DNA of 64,000 nucleotides from Aotearoamyces nothofagi (taxonomy: Eukaryota; Ascomycota; Leotiomycetes; Leotiales; Tympanidaceae): positions 744,001 to 808,000 of the forward strand of contig JADDTR010000011.1 in the NCBI GenBank assembly GCA_015345905.1. The letters are read 5' to 3'. The first letter of the stretch is position 1; each line of letters starts with the position of its first letter. The notes under the pieces were generated by a model that was given only the letters and a program-made list of their open reading frames with translations, was not told the origin of the DNA and made no database searches. The position numbers and the translations under genes are program-made. Of this stretch, positions 45,587-57,991 are shown piece by piece.

Positions 45587-47932
45587 CTACGTGGCCCCAT
45601 ACCCTGTTCCGCTCGGGTGGTTTGCTATAAACGCCTCAAACCCCGAACTCAACTCGATACTGCTCGTCGTACTCGTGCTCGGGCTAGCCAGCCCACTCTC
45701 CAAGGCCTCGTTCGGCACCGAACTGCTCATGCCAATGCCAAAGGCATATCCGCTCGGCCCCGTCAGTGATCCAATCCCCGTACTCCCAGACACCGTATCC
45801 ATGTCGCTGGCACGCCTCTCCAGAACCGGTTTCTCGGGGAGGCCTTTTAGCAAGCCCGTCGATGTGTCGAGCATCCCAAGCGCGAATTCCGTCAAGCCTC
45901 TGACACCGCGCCCAGCAGTGCTGCCTTCACCAAGGCTCCCGGCACGCGCGCTGACGCCGAGGGTCCAGCGGTATTCCTTCAGACGCATACGGTAGAAGTC
46001 GGCTTCTTCCTTGCCTGGGGCGGTGGCCCAGAGGAGGCTGCCGAAGGTACCAATGAGGGCGAAGTTCGTTTTTGACGCAAAGTACCAGAAGGCGCGGAGG
46101 TGATTGGGGGTCAGGCGGTTGACAAAGTCCATGGCGGAGATGAGGCGGGTCTTGGCAGCCGAGCGGCAGATGTGGAGGATGTAGGGATCGATGGTGGGGT
46201 TGGCGGCGGTCGGGGACAAGGAGCGCACGATGCGGCGGTGCAGGGTGATTTCGGTGGCAAAGTAGGCGAGGTGGAGGAAGCCGGTGGAGCTCAGACGGTT
46301 GCTGTTGCTGGTGGAGGAAGAGGAGTCCATCTTGAGACAGGTCGGGAGGGCGGAGAACCACTCCTTGAGTTTTAACTGCACGGGCTTGGCGAGTTGGAGG
46401 ACGAGGTGGGCGCCAGATGCTCCAGAACGGGAGACGCTTTCGAGTGCCTGGAGAGTGTAGAAGGCCTCGAGGACTTCAGCGAGGATCTGGGAGAGGATGA
46501 CCATCTGGGTGAAGAGGAGACGGCCGCGATCGTAGTCGGAAGCTTCGTCCGCGTCAAGCTCGTCGGCTTCCAGTTCGGAGAAGTCGTTAGGGGACAGTGG
46601 CCGGACGGCCCAATTTGAGGCAAAGATGTGGGATGGCCGACCATGTACCAGCGAACCCCATTTATCTTGCATGTATAAGGCCCAAGCAAGCCGTTTTCGT
46701 AAGCTCCTCTCCCACAGTGGGATCTTCCAAGCCGAACAATCGAGATGAAGGCCGAGCTCTTGTCCAATGGCGACCAGCTGTGCAGTCGGAGCCCACTGAT
46801 CGCCTTCGGGCCGTTGGGAGAGAATCAGACCAGCCTGGACAGTGGAGAGCTTAGGTCGGTACATTGCATCCGCCAAGGATGTTCGCGCCAGCCGTTCGAG
46901 TTCTCGGAGATTCGGTCGTGGATGATTCACCAACGCCTCACTATGGTCCCACCAGTTGATCGCGAGTATGTACACTGCTGCCAGAATCGGCGGGGAGAAT
47001 TCTCGATACGAGCGGGCGTATTTCTCGAGAAAGACCGTCTTTTGCAGAATGGGAAAGTTCGGGTGGATGATGTGAAAGTAGAGATCGATCAGGGCGGGTC
47101 CATGAGGAGCAACGGTGCTCTCGATGGCATCCGAGTCCAGTATAACGTGCTCGTGGCCTGGCGTATTGTAGTCTGGAAGCATCAGGAACGTATCGACATC
47201 GCTCACCTTCCGCAGGGTCCCTCGGGACAGCAAGCTCTCATCCTGGGGATCGAACGGCGACAGGTCGATCAGGGACGGCTCGAAATCCGTTGTTGGCCCG
47301 ATGTACTGGCTATACCGGTCACTCTGGAGCCCCAGCGTGCGCTTCAACAGCGTCGGGCCACCGATATTGGCCATGTCCTCGGTCAGCGAGGCCGCAGCGT
47401 TACTCGAGGCACTCGACGCAGTATCTCTGCGTCTGGATCGAAGCTCCGCCCGGTCTGGGGATCTGGAGAGCGGGTTAGCTGAGGAGGTAGCAGACAGAGC
47501 GGGAGCTGAGGGGTGGGGTCAGAGATAAAAGATAAAGGATAAAAGATAGGCGCCTCGCAGGCTTATCAGGGGACGGCAGGCATACCTTCTCTTGGCCGCC
47601 GGGTCCTCCTTTGCCTCGACATTCAACTTGCGCTTCCGCGGCTGCGGGCTCTGCACAAAGGTGCAGTCCTGCTTATGGAACTGGCAGAGCACACAGGCCG
47701 TCTGGGCCTCCTGCATCACACACCTACTCTTGCGTCTGCGGCAGGCGTCGCAGGGCCGGTCCTTGCGGCTGCGCGTGCTGGGCGACGACGAGGCCGAGCC
47801 GACACGGGGCATGCTGGCGGCCAGCTTGGTCCTTCTGCTCTCTCTTCCCGTCGACTCGTCGGTCCGCGGGCGAGCTGGCTTCGCGGCAATTGCAATTGGA
47901 GCTGATCTGGCAACGGCAGTGGGAGTCGACAT
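45587..47932 (-). CDS. Zn2Cys6 transcription factor, TamA/Dal81-like
   Basis: Exons 47586-47932 and 45587-47462 with a 123-bp intron give 740 residues. The binuclear zinc cluster is at Cys61, 64, 71, 80, 83 and 90 (C-x2-C-x6-C-x8-C-x2-C-x6-C), preceded by a basic Ser-rich region. After the intron come LLKRTLGLQSDRYSQYIGPT, DESLLSRGTLRKVSD and an HPNFPILQK...FSPPILAAVYILA block, then the fungal-specific (MHR) region with CSAWKIPLWERSLRKRLAWA. This order matches the Dal81/TamA group, which co-activates nitrogen-source genes (GABA, urea, amino acids) together with pathway-specific factors in the nucleus. Assignment to that group is by recalled motifs. A long GC-rich leader lies upstream. Confidence 0.88.
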
Positions 47933-50900
47933 GGTGGAAAGAAGTCTCCGTCGGGGCAGGGCACACTACAAGCCCGAGAGAGCCAAGCCAAGCCAAGCCA
48001 GGGCCAGAGCAGAGCAGCACGCACAGAGCCAGCGAGCGACCTCGACCTGCACCGGCACGGATTCCAGCCAACAGCGGCCGCTCACTAGGCACTCACGCCT
48101 CACCCCACCTGGCCGGCGGATGGTCGCTCGAGGCACGCCGGGGGTCTGGCTAGCTGCGGCAGACGGGCTGCTGCTGCTGCTCGTCCAGAAGAGGCGGGGA
48201 CGAGACGCGCGAGAGAGCGCGAGGGGCGGCGATTGGGGCCTGGACGCGGTGCTGTGGCTGTGCAGGCGGCGGCCTCGGAGGAGAGCGACGCCGTGCCGAG
48301 TCGAGGGGGGGGTCTTGGGATGTATAGCGAGGGTGTGTATGTATGTATTGTACAGTGTAGTGGGGAGAGACCAGTGTACTGGGGAGTGTACAGTGAGTGT
48401 CCTGAGGGTGAGTACAGTGTACTGGGGAGTGTACAGAGTGTACTGAGGGAGAGTACAGTGCACTGAGGGTGTATCAGTGTCGCCTGGGACACGTTGGGGC
48501 AGGAGCGAGATGCGAGCCGGCGGCTGGTACGGTACACGACAAGGGACAGATAGCCAAGGCCAGCCAGCCTCTGCGGCGATTGGTAGGCTGCAGAGCTTAT
48601 CGTAGACGCGCCGCGGCCTGCTGTGCCGCCGGGAGGAGGGGAGGGGGTCTTATCGCCCGCTCTCTGCTGGTCGTGGATCCCGGGCAGCGGTGCGCAGCAG
48701 CAATGCAGTATAGTATATATGAGATGTGCCCGTGGGCAGAGATGCCGTGGCGGGTGGAGATGTCGGGCGCTGTACTGTCTGCAGGCCGCAGCGGGCAGGG
48801 CAGGAGGGTGCAAGATAGATACAGGATGCAGGATGAGGGCGAGGGCGAGGATGCAGACGCAGACGCAGATTGGATGCAGGGCAGGATGCAGGATGCAGGA
48901 TGTGGGATGCGGTGCAGGATGCAGGATGCAGTATCACTCCGGCAGTAGATAAGGCGCGCCCCGATCTGGCGTAGCGCGAGCGGGATAAGAGATAATGGGC
49001 AGCCACGAGCCCGCCACGCGCATCAGCGGCCACTGCCACAGGCGCCGGCAAGCGCTTCGAGCAGGAGGAGGCAAGCAATGGACCGACCCCGGCGGCATCG
49101 GGGAGCGAGGCGAGGCGCGGCGGTCTTGTCTTGGGGCGAGCGCGGCGTCCACGTGCAGGCGGTGCAGTGCAGTGCAGTGCAGTGCAGTGCAGTGCAGTGT
49201 CTACGGAGACGAGCAGCGGCGGTCAGGGGCGGCGGCAGGTTGGATGGAGGCTGGTCGGGGGCGAGGGCTCGAGGCAGGACAGGACCCCGTATACATAAGG
49301 TAATATCGAGTGGCCGAGCCTTCTGTTCCGCACATACAGACACGCTCGTCTGCAGGCCCGGGGCAGGGCGGCCAGGGGCGAGACCGGAGGTTGAAGTATG
49401 CTCGCGCGGGCCGGGCAGGGCCGGGCAGGGCCGGGCAGGGCAGGGCGCTCGGGCTGCTGGACTGACGACAGGCGACAGGCGAGCCCAGTAGCTTGCGGCC
49501 TTGGGCAGGCGATAGGCACTGTACAGTAGCTCGGCTCATGGGGGGGCGGGCGGCCAGCAGCCAATGGCCGGCGACGCAATGGCGCGCAGGCCAGGGCAGG
49601 AAGGGCGGCCGGGACGGAAGAGGCAGCGCACGTCTCCGGCGAGATGCGGCGGGCGGGGAGGGAGGGGAGAGTAGGCAGGAAGGCAGGCAGGAGGAGCGCA
49701 GACAGCCAGGCGCAGAGCCGGCGAGGAGACACAGGGCAGGCATGGCAGGCTATAGCAGGCTCACAGCAGGCTCACAGCGGGCAGTACAGAGGGAGGCAGG
49801 ACAGTGCAGGACAGTGCAGGACCGTGAGTAATCGATTGCAGGGTGCCGCAGGACTGGGCCGTACGGGGGCAAGCCCGCCATCTATGTGCCAATCTCGGCG
49901 CCAATCTGGGCCAGGCGCCGTCGCGCGCGCTGGAGCCCACTGCTTGCGCTGGGAAAAAAAACCCACCTACGGCACGCTGGAAGAACCACCTACGGCGCGC
50001 TGGAACCCACGCTGGAACCCACGCTGGAACCCACGCTGGCCGGGGCAGCCTCTGGCGTCCCAGTGGCCGCTAGACCAGGGGGGCGACGGACGGGCACTGG
50101 CGACTGGCGACCGGCGTCCAGCAGGCGAGCGGCGCGAGAGAGAGATAGGCATCTGGGAGCGAGTCGATAGGGACAGGGGCAGGGCGCATCTCCCGGCCGC
50201 GCCATCCACCCGCCCATACCGCCCCCCGAGAGAGAGAGGGAGGGAGAGGGAGAGGGAGAGGGAGAGAAGGAGGAGAAGGAGAGAGAGGGCCTCGTCCCAT
50301 ACATTGTCCCGTCGTGCTATGCCTGACTGACTGTCCGCCGCGACCCATCTAACCTGCCTAGGCAACTGTATGTCTGCGCTGCTCTGCGCTGCTCTGCGCT
50401 GCTCTGCTCGACCTCGGCCGCCGGCTCCACGTGCAGCCGCCCCCTCTGCCGGACCGGGACTCTGCCGTGGCCCGACTCACGTGCACGCCTGCTCTGCGCG
50501 GCTGAAAGAGGCACGCAGCTTTCCCTCTCCTCCCTCCCTACCTCGCCCTGCCCTGCCTTGCCTTGCCTTGTCTTGTCTTGTATCCACGCCTGCTCCCCGC
50601 GCAGCCTACGGCACGCACCCCGACAAAGATCTGCCTGCCTCAGGCGACACGCATACATACACACAGTACACATATCCATCCATCCAGCCCATCCGCCGCA
50701 GACCCAGGCCCCCCTCCCAGCGACGCTCTGCTCTGCTCTGCTCTGCTCTGCTCTGCTCTGCTCTCCCCGTCCCCTTCCCGTCCTCCCACGACGTCGCTCG
50801 CAGCCTCCTTCCTCACCACGCAACCACACCGCACAGGCCCGCGCGCGATGACACACCGCAGGCCCCGACGCAGCGTCGGCCAAAACGTAATGCAATGCGC

Positions 50901-52333
50901 TGAATGGGCGCATACCCGGGGGCCCTCGCGCCTCGCTCCCGCCACGACGGACGGCAGGCTGGAGGGCGAGCGAGCCCTGGCCTGCGCGATCGGGGCGGCG
51001 CGTGGCCCGTGCGGCGCGTGCGTGAGCTGAGCCGGCGCGCGCTGACGAGGTGCGGTGCGAGGTGCGGAAAGGATAGAGATAAGGAATCGCGAACCTGCCC
51101 AATCAGCCGCCGCGCGCATGGCTTGCCTCTCCCCCTCCCTCCTGCCGCTTTGGGGCCTAGGCGCGTGCGTGCTTTGCGGCCCCCCGATGGCCGGCCTGCC
51201 TGCTGCACCGCTGTACGTACGGTACGGTACGGCGTCGATATGGCACTATTGTACGGTGCATCGCTACAGCACTACAGCACTACAGCACAGCACTACACCA
51301 CAGCACTATATCGCATCGCTACAGCACTCCAGCACTGTACTATATCGCTACAGCACATCGCTACAGCACTCCAGCACTATACTATATCACTACAGCACCA
51401 CTCCAGCACGCACTACATCGCTACAGCACTACACCACAGCACACCCGACACCCGACAGCCCTCCCCTCTCCACCTCGCTACCTTGTCCAGCACCGCAACC
51501 GCCCACGACCCACCCCGTCCAGTTCCGAGAGCCAGTCCCGGGCCTGCCTCTGCCAGTGGGGCTAGTAGTGCCTTGGGCAGCAGTAGGAGCCCACCTCGAG
51601 TGGCAATCAATTCCCTCTATATGCAACTTGAGCCTCCCGAGTATCAATCCAATCGACAGACAAACACCGCTGCTCGTGTATGGTTGATTTGATTTGCTAT
51701 ATATATATATATATCCCATCCCATTATATCCTATTATATCCTATCCTATTCTATCCCCCTCCCTCGCCGTCGCAGCACATCACATCACATCACATCAGCC
51801 CAGAACCAGAACCAGCACCTCGCACCAGCTCCGCATCAAATTACAATTACCTAATAAACCCCCCCCCTCTTTCGACAATCGACAATCGACAATCGCAGAT
51901 CAGCACCGATCCGCTCCGCGATTCCCTGCCCTGCCTTGCCTTGCCTTGCCTTGCCTTGCCTGCCCCGAGCCTGAACTGACCCGCGATAAAGGCGCCGTCG
52001 CGGATTGGCTGCCGCCACTTTGCTGTGCTAACTCGCGTGCGTAAGAGCGCGTGCGAAAGCAAAAGAGAGCTGGCTGGCTGGCTGGCTGGACCTGCGGATT
52101 GGGAAAGGGGGCCTTTTTTGCTTTGGCTTTGGCTTTTGGCTTTTTTTTTGTTAATGAGGTAGTTGGCTGTTGTGACTGTTGTGCTGAATTATACCCTATC
52201 CAAGGTACCCTACCCTACCTTCTCTACCTCCTCTACTCTACTCTGCTTACTTACTCGCTCGCCCGCCGTATTCGCATACCGTAAAAGGGGGGCGGTTTTT
52301 TGTTTTTATCTCGGAGGAGGAGGGGTGCCGGTT

Positions 52334-52385
<52 letters not shown>

Positions 52386-52480
52386 TATTTCCTTTTTATT
52401 TTTTTATTTTTTTTTATTTTTGCCCCGATACCGCTGCTGCTGCTTGTGGTGGTGGTGGTGGGTGGTGGTGGTGGTGTTAT
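47933..52480. other. GC-rich low-complexity region with many short tandem repeats
   Basis: About 4.5 kb with overlapping open frames on all strands, which is what GC-rich simple sequence gives; none carries a domain. Tandem families seen: GGGGAGTGTACAGTG (48360-48470), GCAGACGCAGAC and AGGATGCAGGATG (48850-48935), GTGCA (49168-49200), GGCCGGGCA (49410-49440), CACGCTGGAACC (50007-50038), GAGGGA (50230-50265), TGCGCTGCTC (50376-50406), CTGCT (50727-50762), TACAGCAC (51264-51440), CACAT (51777-51797), CCTTG (51931-51960) and TTTC (52332-52386). The start of the Dal81-like gene is at its left edge, so part may be its promoter and 5' leader. Confidence 0.65.
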
Positions 52481-52489
52481 TCGTCGTTG

Positions 52490-54990
52490 ATCGTTAATCA
52501 GCTGTAGTCGATCATGGTTAATCTAGTTGTAATCAAGTCGTAATCAGTTATGGCCAATCTAGTTGTAATCAGGCAGAATCGATCATGGCCAATCCAGTTG
52601 TAATCAGGCGTAATCAGATCGTCCTATCATCCGCCACGTGATGGTCAGCAGCCGCCGCTTACAGGGCTGATCAGCATTGCTATCGCTATTGCTATCGCTA
52701 TCAATATCAATATTGAGAGATTTGACGATGGTTGTAGGTGTGGGTATGAATGCGAATGCGAATATATATACAAGAAGAATAAAAGGCTATTAGGAAAAGA
52801 AGAGTTTCAATAACTCAGTATCAACAATAGAACACTACACTCAAGCAGTCTTAAAGACTGAAAGTTGATTGATATATAAAATACTAGCTTCAGAGAGAGA
52901 TTGTTAATTTTGTATATATATATATATATATATTAGAAGAAAGCTTTACTTATCAGGAAATAATTAAAATAGTTTGGTTTTGTTATAGCTGTAAGAGGTT
53001 AGAGTTGACTTTCTAGATTCTAGCTAGAAGAGATATATATTTGGACTTATAACTTGGTACTATATTGTCTTGATAGATTGTATTTGCTAATTTGAGAGTT
53101 GGTGAATTTTTATTATAGATTGGCTACCTTTAGTATATTTGCTAGATAAGTTGTTAAGTTGGATAACTTTTGTTATTAGAGATATATTGAGATTTGGAAG
53201 AGATAAGGTTTTTTGTTATAAAGTTTTTTATATTCTCTTTGTATAAAAAAGAGCTTTATAAAATATTGTTTTAGAGTAGTTGTAGAATGTTTTTTTTTAA
53301 AGATATATAAAGTATTCTATAGATCTAAATCGACTTCTAAAGTAAAAGCAATTATAGATCTTACTTTACTATCTTTATTACTTTATACTATTGTTTTCTA
53401 TCTCTGAAATTGAAGAGTAGAAATAATAGCCTTCTATTTTAGCTAGAGAATTTATAGACTGTATTGAATAAAGAAGCAATAAAAATATTCTAACTAGAAG
53501 AAAGTATAGAGTATATAGATATTATTTGAATTATAGAAATCTATCAGTTTGTAGTATATTATATATAAAGAAAGCTGAAGATATTAATTTCAAAACTTGA
53601 GCTTTATACTATTTTGAACTCTAAGATAACTAAGTCTATAGACAAGTTGAGAAATCTAGAATTGGAACTCTATTTAATATAAAATATACTATATATATTT
53701 ATAATATATTTGAGATTATTTACAAAGTCTACTAAAGTTTAATATACTATTGTTTATATTATTCTTTCTATTTAAGTACTTATATTTATATTGATCTTTA
53801 TAGAAATTAATACAACTTATAAAAGAATTTATAAATTATACTATAGAATTACTTTAACAGATATTAAATAAATTATTAAGAAATATTTATATTATTAGTA
53901 AAAAGCTATAAATCAGATATTATCTACTTTAATTCCAATTATCTACTATAAATATTTAGATAGAATTTTTATAAACTGTATAGACTTTTATATAAAGGGA
54001 GATAAAGCCTTCTATTAGATTCTACAAATCAAAGGTTATTTCTCTTGATATATTACTTTATTTGTACTTAAGAACAAGAGTTCAGAAGAAGTATTATTGA
54101 TATTAAAAAACTGGATTTGTTAAAATAGATATCTAAGAAAGCTAAAAGCTATATTCTATAGTCTTTACTAAAAGAATAATCTTAACTAAAGTTAGATACT
54201 ATAATAATAGTATAGAGTTCTAAAGATTCAAGTAATCAATAGATATAATTGTTATTTTTAAATTCAAGGCTTAGTTGAAGTTGTAAATTATATATTCAAT
54301 TGTTGATTAACAGCTACTTGAACTGAATATCAATATTCTAACTAAATCTATTTATTACTAGAACTAGCAGTTGTTATTAATACTATCTAGTCTAGAGGAT
54401 TAGTTTTAAAATAAACCTCTTTTAAGGTTTAGTTTAGACAAAAACCTTATTGGATATATAAGAGCCTTATTCTCAATTTTGATACTGAAGATAATACTTA
54501 GTCAACTAGCAAAGATAAAGACTTTCTACTATTAGAAATTAGATTCAGAGTTACTTTAAATAATAGAAAGAGTTATCTTATAAATAGCTAGAACTCTAGG
54601 ACTTTAGAACTTTATTCTTAGAGATATTGTCTCTCTTAAGATTTATAAGAAACTTCATCTTACTAGAGAATCTACTTGGCTGGTTTATTATATTATTAAG
54701 ATTAGCAGTTGGAGTTATACTTTACTTTCTTAGTATAGAAAATTGAGTAGAGTTTATCCAGCTTTAGAGCTTAATCTAGTAATCTCTAGCTTAGTACTAA
54801 TACTAAAGCAATCGCCTCAGAATTCTAATAGCAAAGCTATTAAGATTACAATATCAAAGGCAGTATAGCTAACTTAGAGTTGAGGAATAATAGCAAGTGT
54901 ATAAAAGGCAGGACAGAAAACGGGTTGCAGAGAAATTGAGCCTTCTGAGGAAGTTGACTCCAAATCTGTTATTGAGCCTAGAGTCAGAAG
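52490..54990. mobile_element. Fossil LTR retroelement, Ty1/Copia-like, in an AT-rich (RIP-like) island
   Basis: From about 52740 to 54990 the DNA becomes extremely AT-rich, with dense TpA steps and almost no CpG, the signature of repeat-induced point mutation. A less AT-biased left segment (about 52490-52840), rich in short GTAATCAG/ATGGCCAATC repeats and with a TATATA-type box, looks like a left LTR. A faint resemblance to a copia integrase region is visible in the middle. The element is broken, with very many breaks, and no right LTR was recognised. The family call is tentative. It appears old, or was heavily mutated in a short time by RIP. Confidence 0.55.
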
Positions 54991-55390
54991 ACCTTGCAGC
55001 TTTTTTCATAGTTTGTAGTTATTTCTATAGTCTAATCTAATTCTGGTTGTATAACTTGCCAATTGCCATGTTATCCGAAATACAGTGTGAATTGGTCAAC
55101 CCGCTGTAGAATTGACCAAATCGCAAATTGGCGGGTACAATCCATCAGCCCCACCTTATCCATCATTGTCGTTGTCTCGAAAGAAGCCCTTCCTTTCTTT
55201 CATCTCTTACACCTTTCTTTTATTCCTTACACCTTCCTTTTATTCCTCGCACTTCCTGCTCTGCTTGCATCGCCTCTTCAATCTCGCTTGCGGTTTTTTT
55301 ATTTAAAAAAAGATCGAAAAGATGGGCAGTGAAGGGCCTTTGAAAGGAGGTATCTAGCGGCATCAGTAACGGGAACAATGACGGGAACAA

Positions 55391-55745
55391 TGACGCTCCG
55401 CTGGCCCTCCGGGGGCCACTGCCGTGGTGGCCGATCAAGGAAGGCGTCTTGCAAGTCGGCGTTGTCTCTTTGCCATGTCGTGAGAACCACACCTGCCGAA
55501 CTACCGGTGTACTGCTGGAGCCGCGATGGGTTGGGTACTTATATACGGAGACTAGCTCTTGGAGGATCTCTGCTGGGGATGCTTTTCGCTGATGTAGGAG
55601 GCCGGAGTCGTGCTGCGTAGACAGTGCAAAGATGGGGGTTCGGGATGGATGCGTGCATGTGACTCGTTGCCCCCTTTTCTCGCTAGCCTCTGGGATGACC
55701 TGTCAGCCTCCACGGCAGTGGCTCCCGGAGGGCCAGCGGAGCGTC
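55391..55745. mobile_element. ~355-bp inverted-repeat element (GGCCCTCCGG family)
   Basis: The left arm 55391-55432 (TGACGCTCCGCTGGCCCTCC, then GGGGGCCACTGCCGTGG) and the right arm 55703-55745 are reverse complements with a few differences. The arms match the outer module of the elements at 44.2 and 45.5 kb. A 13-bp duplication (ACGGGAACAATG and its repeat) immediately precedes the left arm. The 270-bp interior has no coding frame. Confidence 0.7.
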
Positions 55746-56006
55746 CGGGCTTCAACTGAGCTGTTTATTGGGTTGAAATATTTTGATGGTTGGATATATG
55801 GGGATCGTTTAATGAGGAAGTACTGTATCGATGTGGTATGTGATGATACTCTGTTCTGTCGGACTTCTCTTTTATACTATCCAACTTCTGCATCAAGGCC
55901 TTCTCTTCTATCCTCTACATGCTATTCTATAGTCGGGCCGAAGAACTTCTACAATGTCCTCTCCTCCTTTCTCGCACTACCGTGTTTCTTCTTCCTAAAT
56001 CCCCAG

Positions 56007-57518
56007 ATGAGGATTCTCTACCTCTCAATTTATCGCCGTCGTTCATCCGCCCAACTCGTCCCTTTGCGGCCTCCTCTTCTATCTCTCCCGGATATACGCT
56101 ATAGGCTGCGTCGTTTCCTTCTTATACTACCACTACCGCCACCACGAGCGTCGAAGCCGGAACTGAAAGTACGCGAGGATAGTGATGGAAGAGCGTATAT
56201 TGGAAGTAACGTCGGCTTACGAGCTGCCCAGGACCTATTAGCGAATCTCCCTTGGCTGAATGAGGCTGGAGACTGCAAAACTACATCTGGTTTCAAAACG
56301 CTGGAAGCTGCGCTAAGTGATGATGGTGCTGCGCCGAAAAGCAACCACAGGAAAAGATAGCAGGTGTATCCGAGTCAGAGGCCATACGATAAACGCCGAA
56401 AAGCTTGGCCGGTGGATGCAGGAGATGGAGAGTATAAACAGCAATCGTTATATGCCTGCAAGTCCAACTCCACGTATGAGCATACAATCCATAGATTAGG
56501 GCGTATTAATGTACCCAGAAACTCCATCTGGAATCAGTGTCTATACGGAATCGGTTCCATCTTCTCCTGTACTGCCACTGTCGCCATACGAGCTACACGG
56601 ACTGAGAGCCTATTAGGTCTTTTGCCCACCGATCTTGAGCCCGCTGGCGTTATGCAAAGGCTTTGCCGCTATGCTTCCGGATCAGAGATAGACTTCAAGT
56701 GGAATATTTCTCCCCTCGCTTTTATTGCGTCTGCTGTAACATTTGGCGATTCCTTCGAATGTGCAGCAAAGGCAGCTCTTCTCATCAACCGAGGGAGTAA
56801 TGTTTCCGCTCGCGATCAGGTTGGCAATACTCCTCTTCGTGTGCTTCTTTTTCGTTGCTTCTTGATTAATGAAGAAGAAGCACCCTTATATTGCTGTATT
56901 GAACGATTCCGATATATTTTCAGAGAGACCCAAGACTTGCTCCGGGTTTTCATCACTGCTGGTGCAGACGTATATGCTATCAATGGTGATGGTGAAACGC
57001 CCACTGATCATGCAGCTGAGTCAGGACTCACAGCCACCTGGATTGAGGCACTCAACTTCTGTGGTTTCGATGCCAAGGCTGTTCTAAAACACTCATATAG
57101 AGAGCAGGACGATCCTGCTTTCGTCCGCGAACAATCTAGTATATCATTCGAAGAATATTGCTGTATACAAAAAGATGGAAATGTTCGATTTACAAATTTA
57201 TCTAATGTAGAGTTATCTCCAAGGAAGCAATTTCTCCAGGACTCTAACGATGAAGAAGTCGATGAAGAGGCAGAGTCTTGGACTGATGAGACAGAAGATA
57301 TGGTTGAAAATGAGGAAGGAAACCTGGGGGATTTTACGGCTCATCAAGCTGGGAGCAACGACATCAGTCCTGATGACAGGTCTGGACTTGTTGGAGAGAT
57401 TGGAGGCAATGTACAGGTTGACGAGGACAACTCGATTGCAGGTATCAGCATAGAGACAGGGGAAGACCAGGATCGCGACACAGAGATGCTGGATTTCGAT
57501 CTGGACGGTATCGACTAG
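56007..57518 (+). pseudogene. Ankyrin-repeat (Clr5-like) protein gene with disrupted frame
   Basis: Coding character moves between frames. From ATG 56007 one frame runs to a stop at 56358. Protein-like sequence then continues in the +1 frame (about 56317-56616), with VRGHTINAEKLGRWMQEME and TPSGISVYTESVPSSP, typical of fungal Clr5/ankyrin proteins. From about 56600 it returns to the first frame (LLGLLPTDLEPAGV...), which stays open to 57518. That last part contains two ankyrin-type units (SNVSARDQVGNTPLRVLL and GADVYAINGDGETPTDHAAES) and a very acidic tail (about 57240-57515). Introns of normal size do not join the frames cleanly: a 1-base shift near 56605 and another near 56350 would be needed. 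It is either a decayed gene or one with unusual splicing. Confidence 0.5.
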
Positions 57519-57991
57519 AATGGTATCTTAGATGAATCTATCCTCTAGCGGACCGGTTCGAAGGGATGTCGGAGACTCTCAACTACGATCTTCGATAGAG
57601 ATCACTATTCATCAACTACTGCCACCATCTCGACGACTCCTCAACGCTGTGAGGGATTGAAACCAAAGGTATCTACTACAGATATGCTTTATCATGTGCT
57701 CGGCTCTGCAATCATTAGAAAGGTTTAGATAGTTGAAGTTTTTATAGAGTATTTATCTAGCAGGGTTACTATTGATCTAACGCCAACGTCCTCTAAGTAG
57801 TAAGTTCCTCCCTCGACAATGATAAAGCATACCGTTTACCTCTCCTTTTATCACTTACATTACCGAATATCCCCACAAAATTGACCGGCCTGCTTCTTCC
57901 TTGATACCTATAATTTACTGCAAACTCTTAACGGCGCCAAAATCACTCATCACAATCATAAGGAGCCATACGTTCGAACAGTAGTTAATAA
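57519..57991. other. Convergent 3' spacer
   Basis: AT-rich DNA between the ankyrin gene and the SDR gene. No feature is seen. Confidence 0.6.

Noticed and set aside
48100-51692. Many long open frames on all six frames (100-260 codons)
   Set aside because: They coincide with GC-rich tandem repeats, overlap each other on both strands and translate to low-complexity Arg/Ala/Ser/Pro strings without domains.
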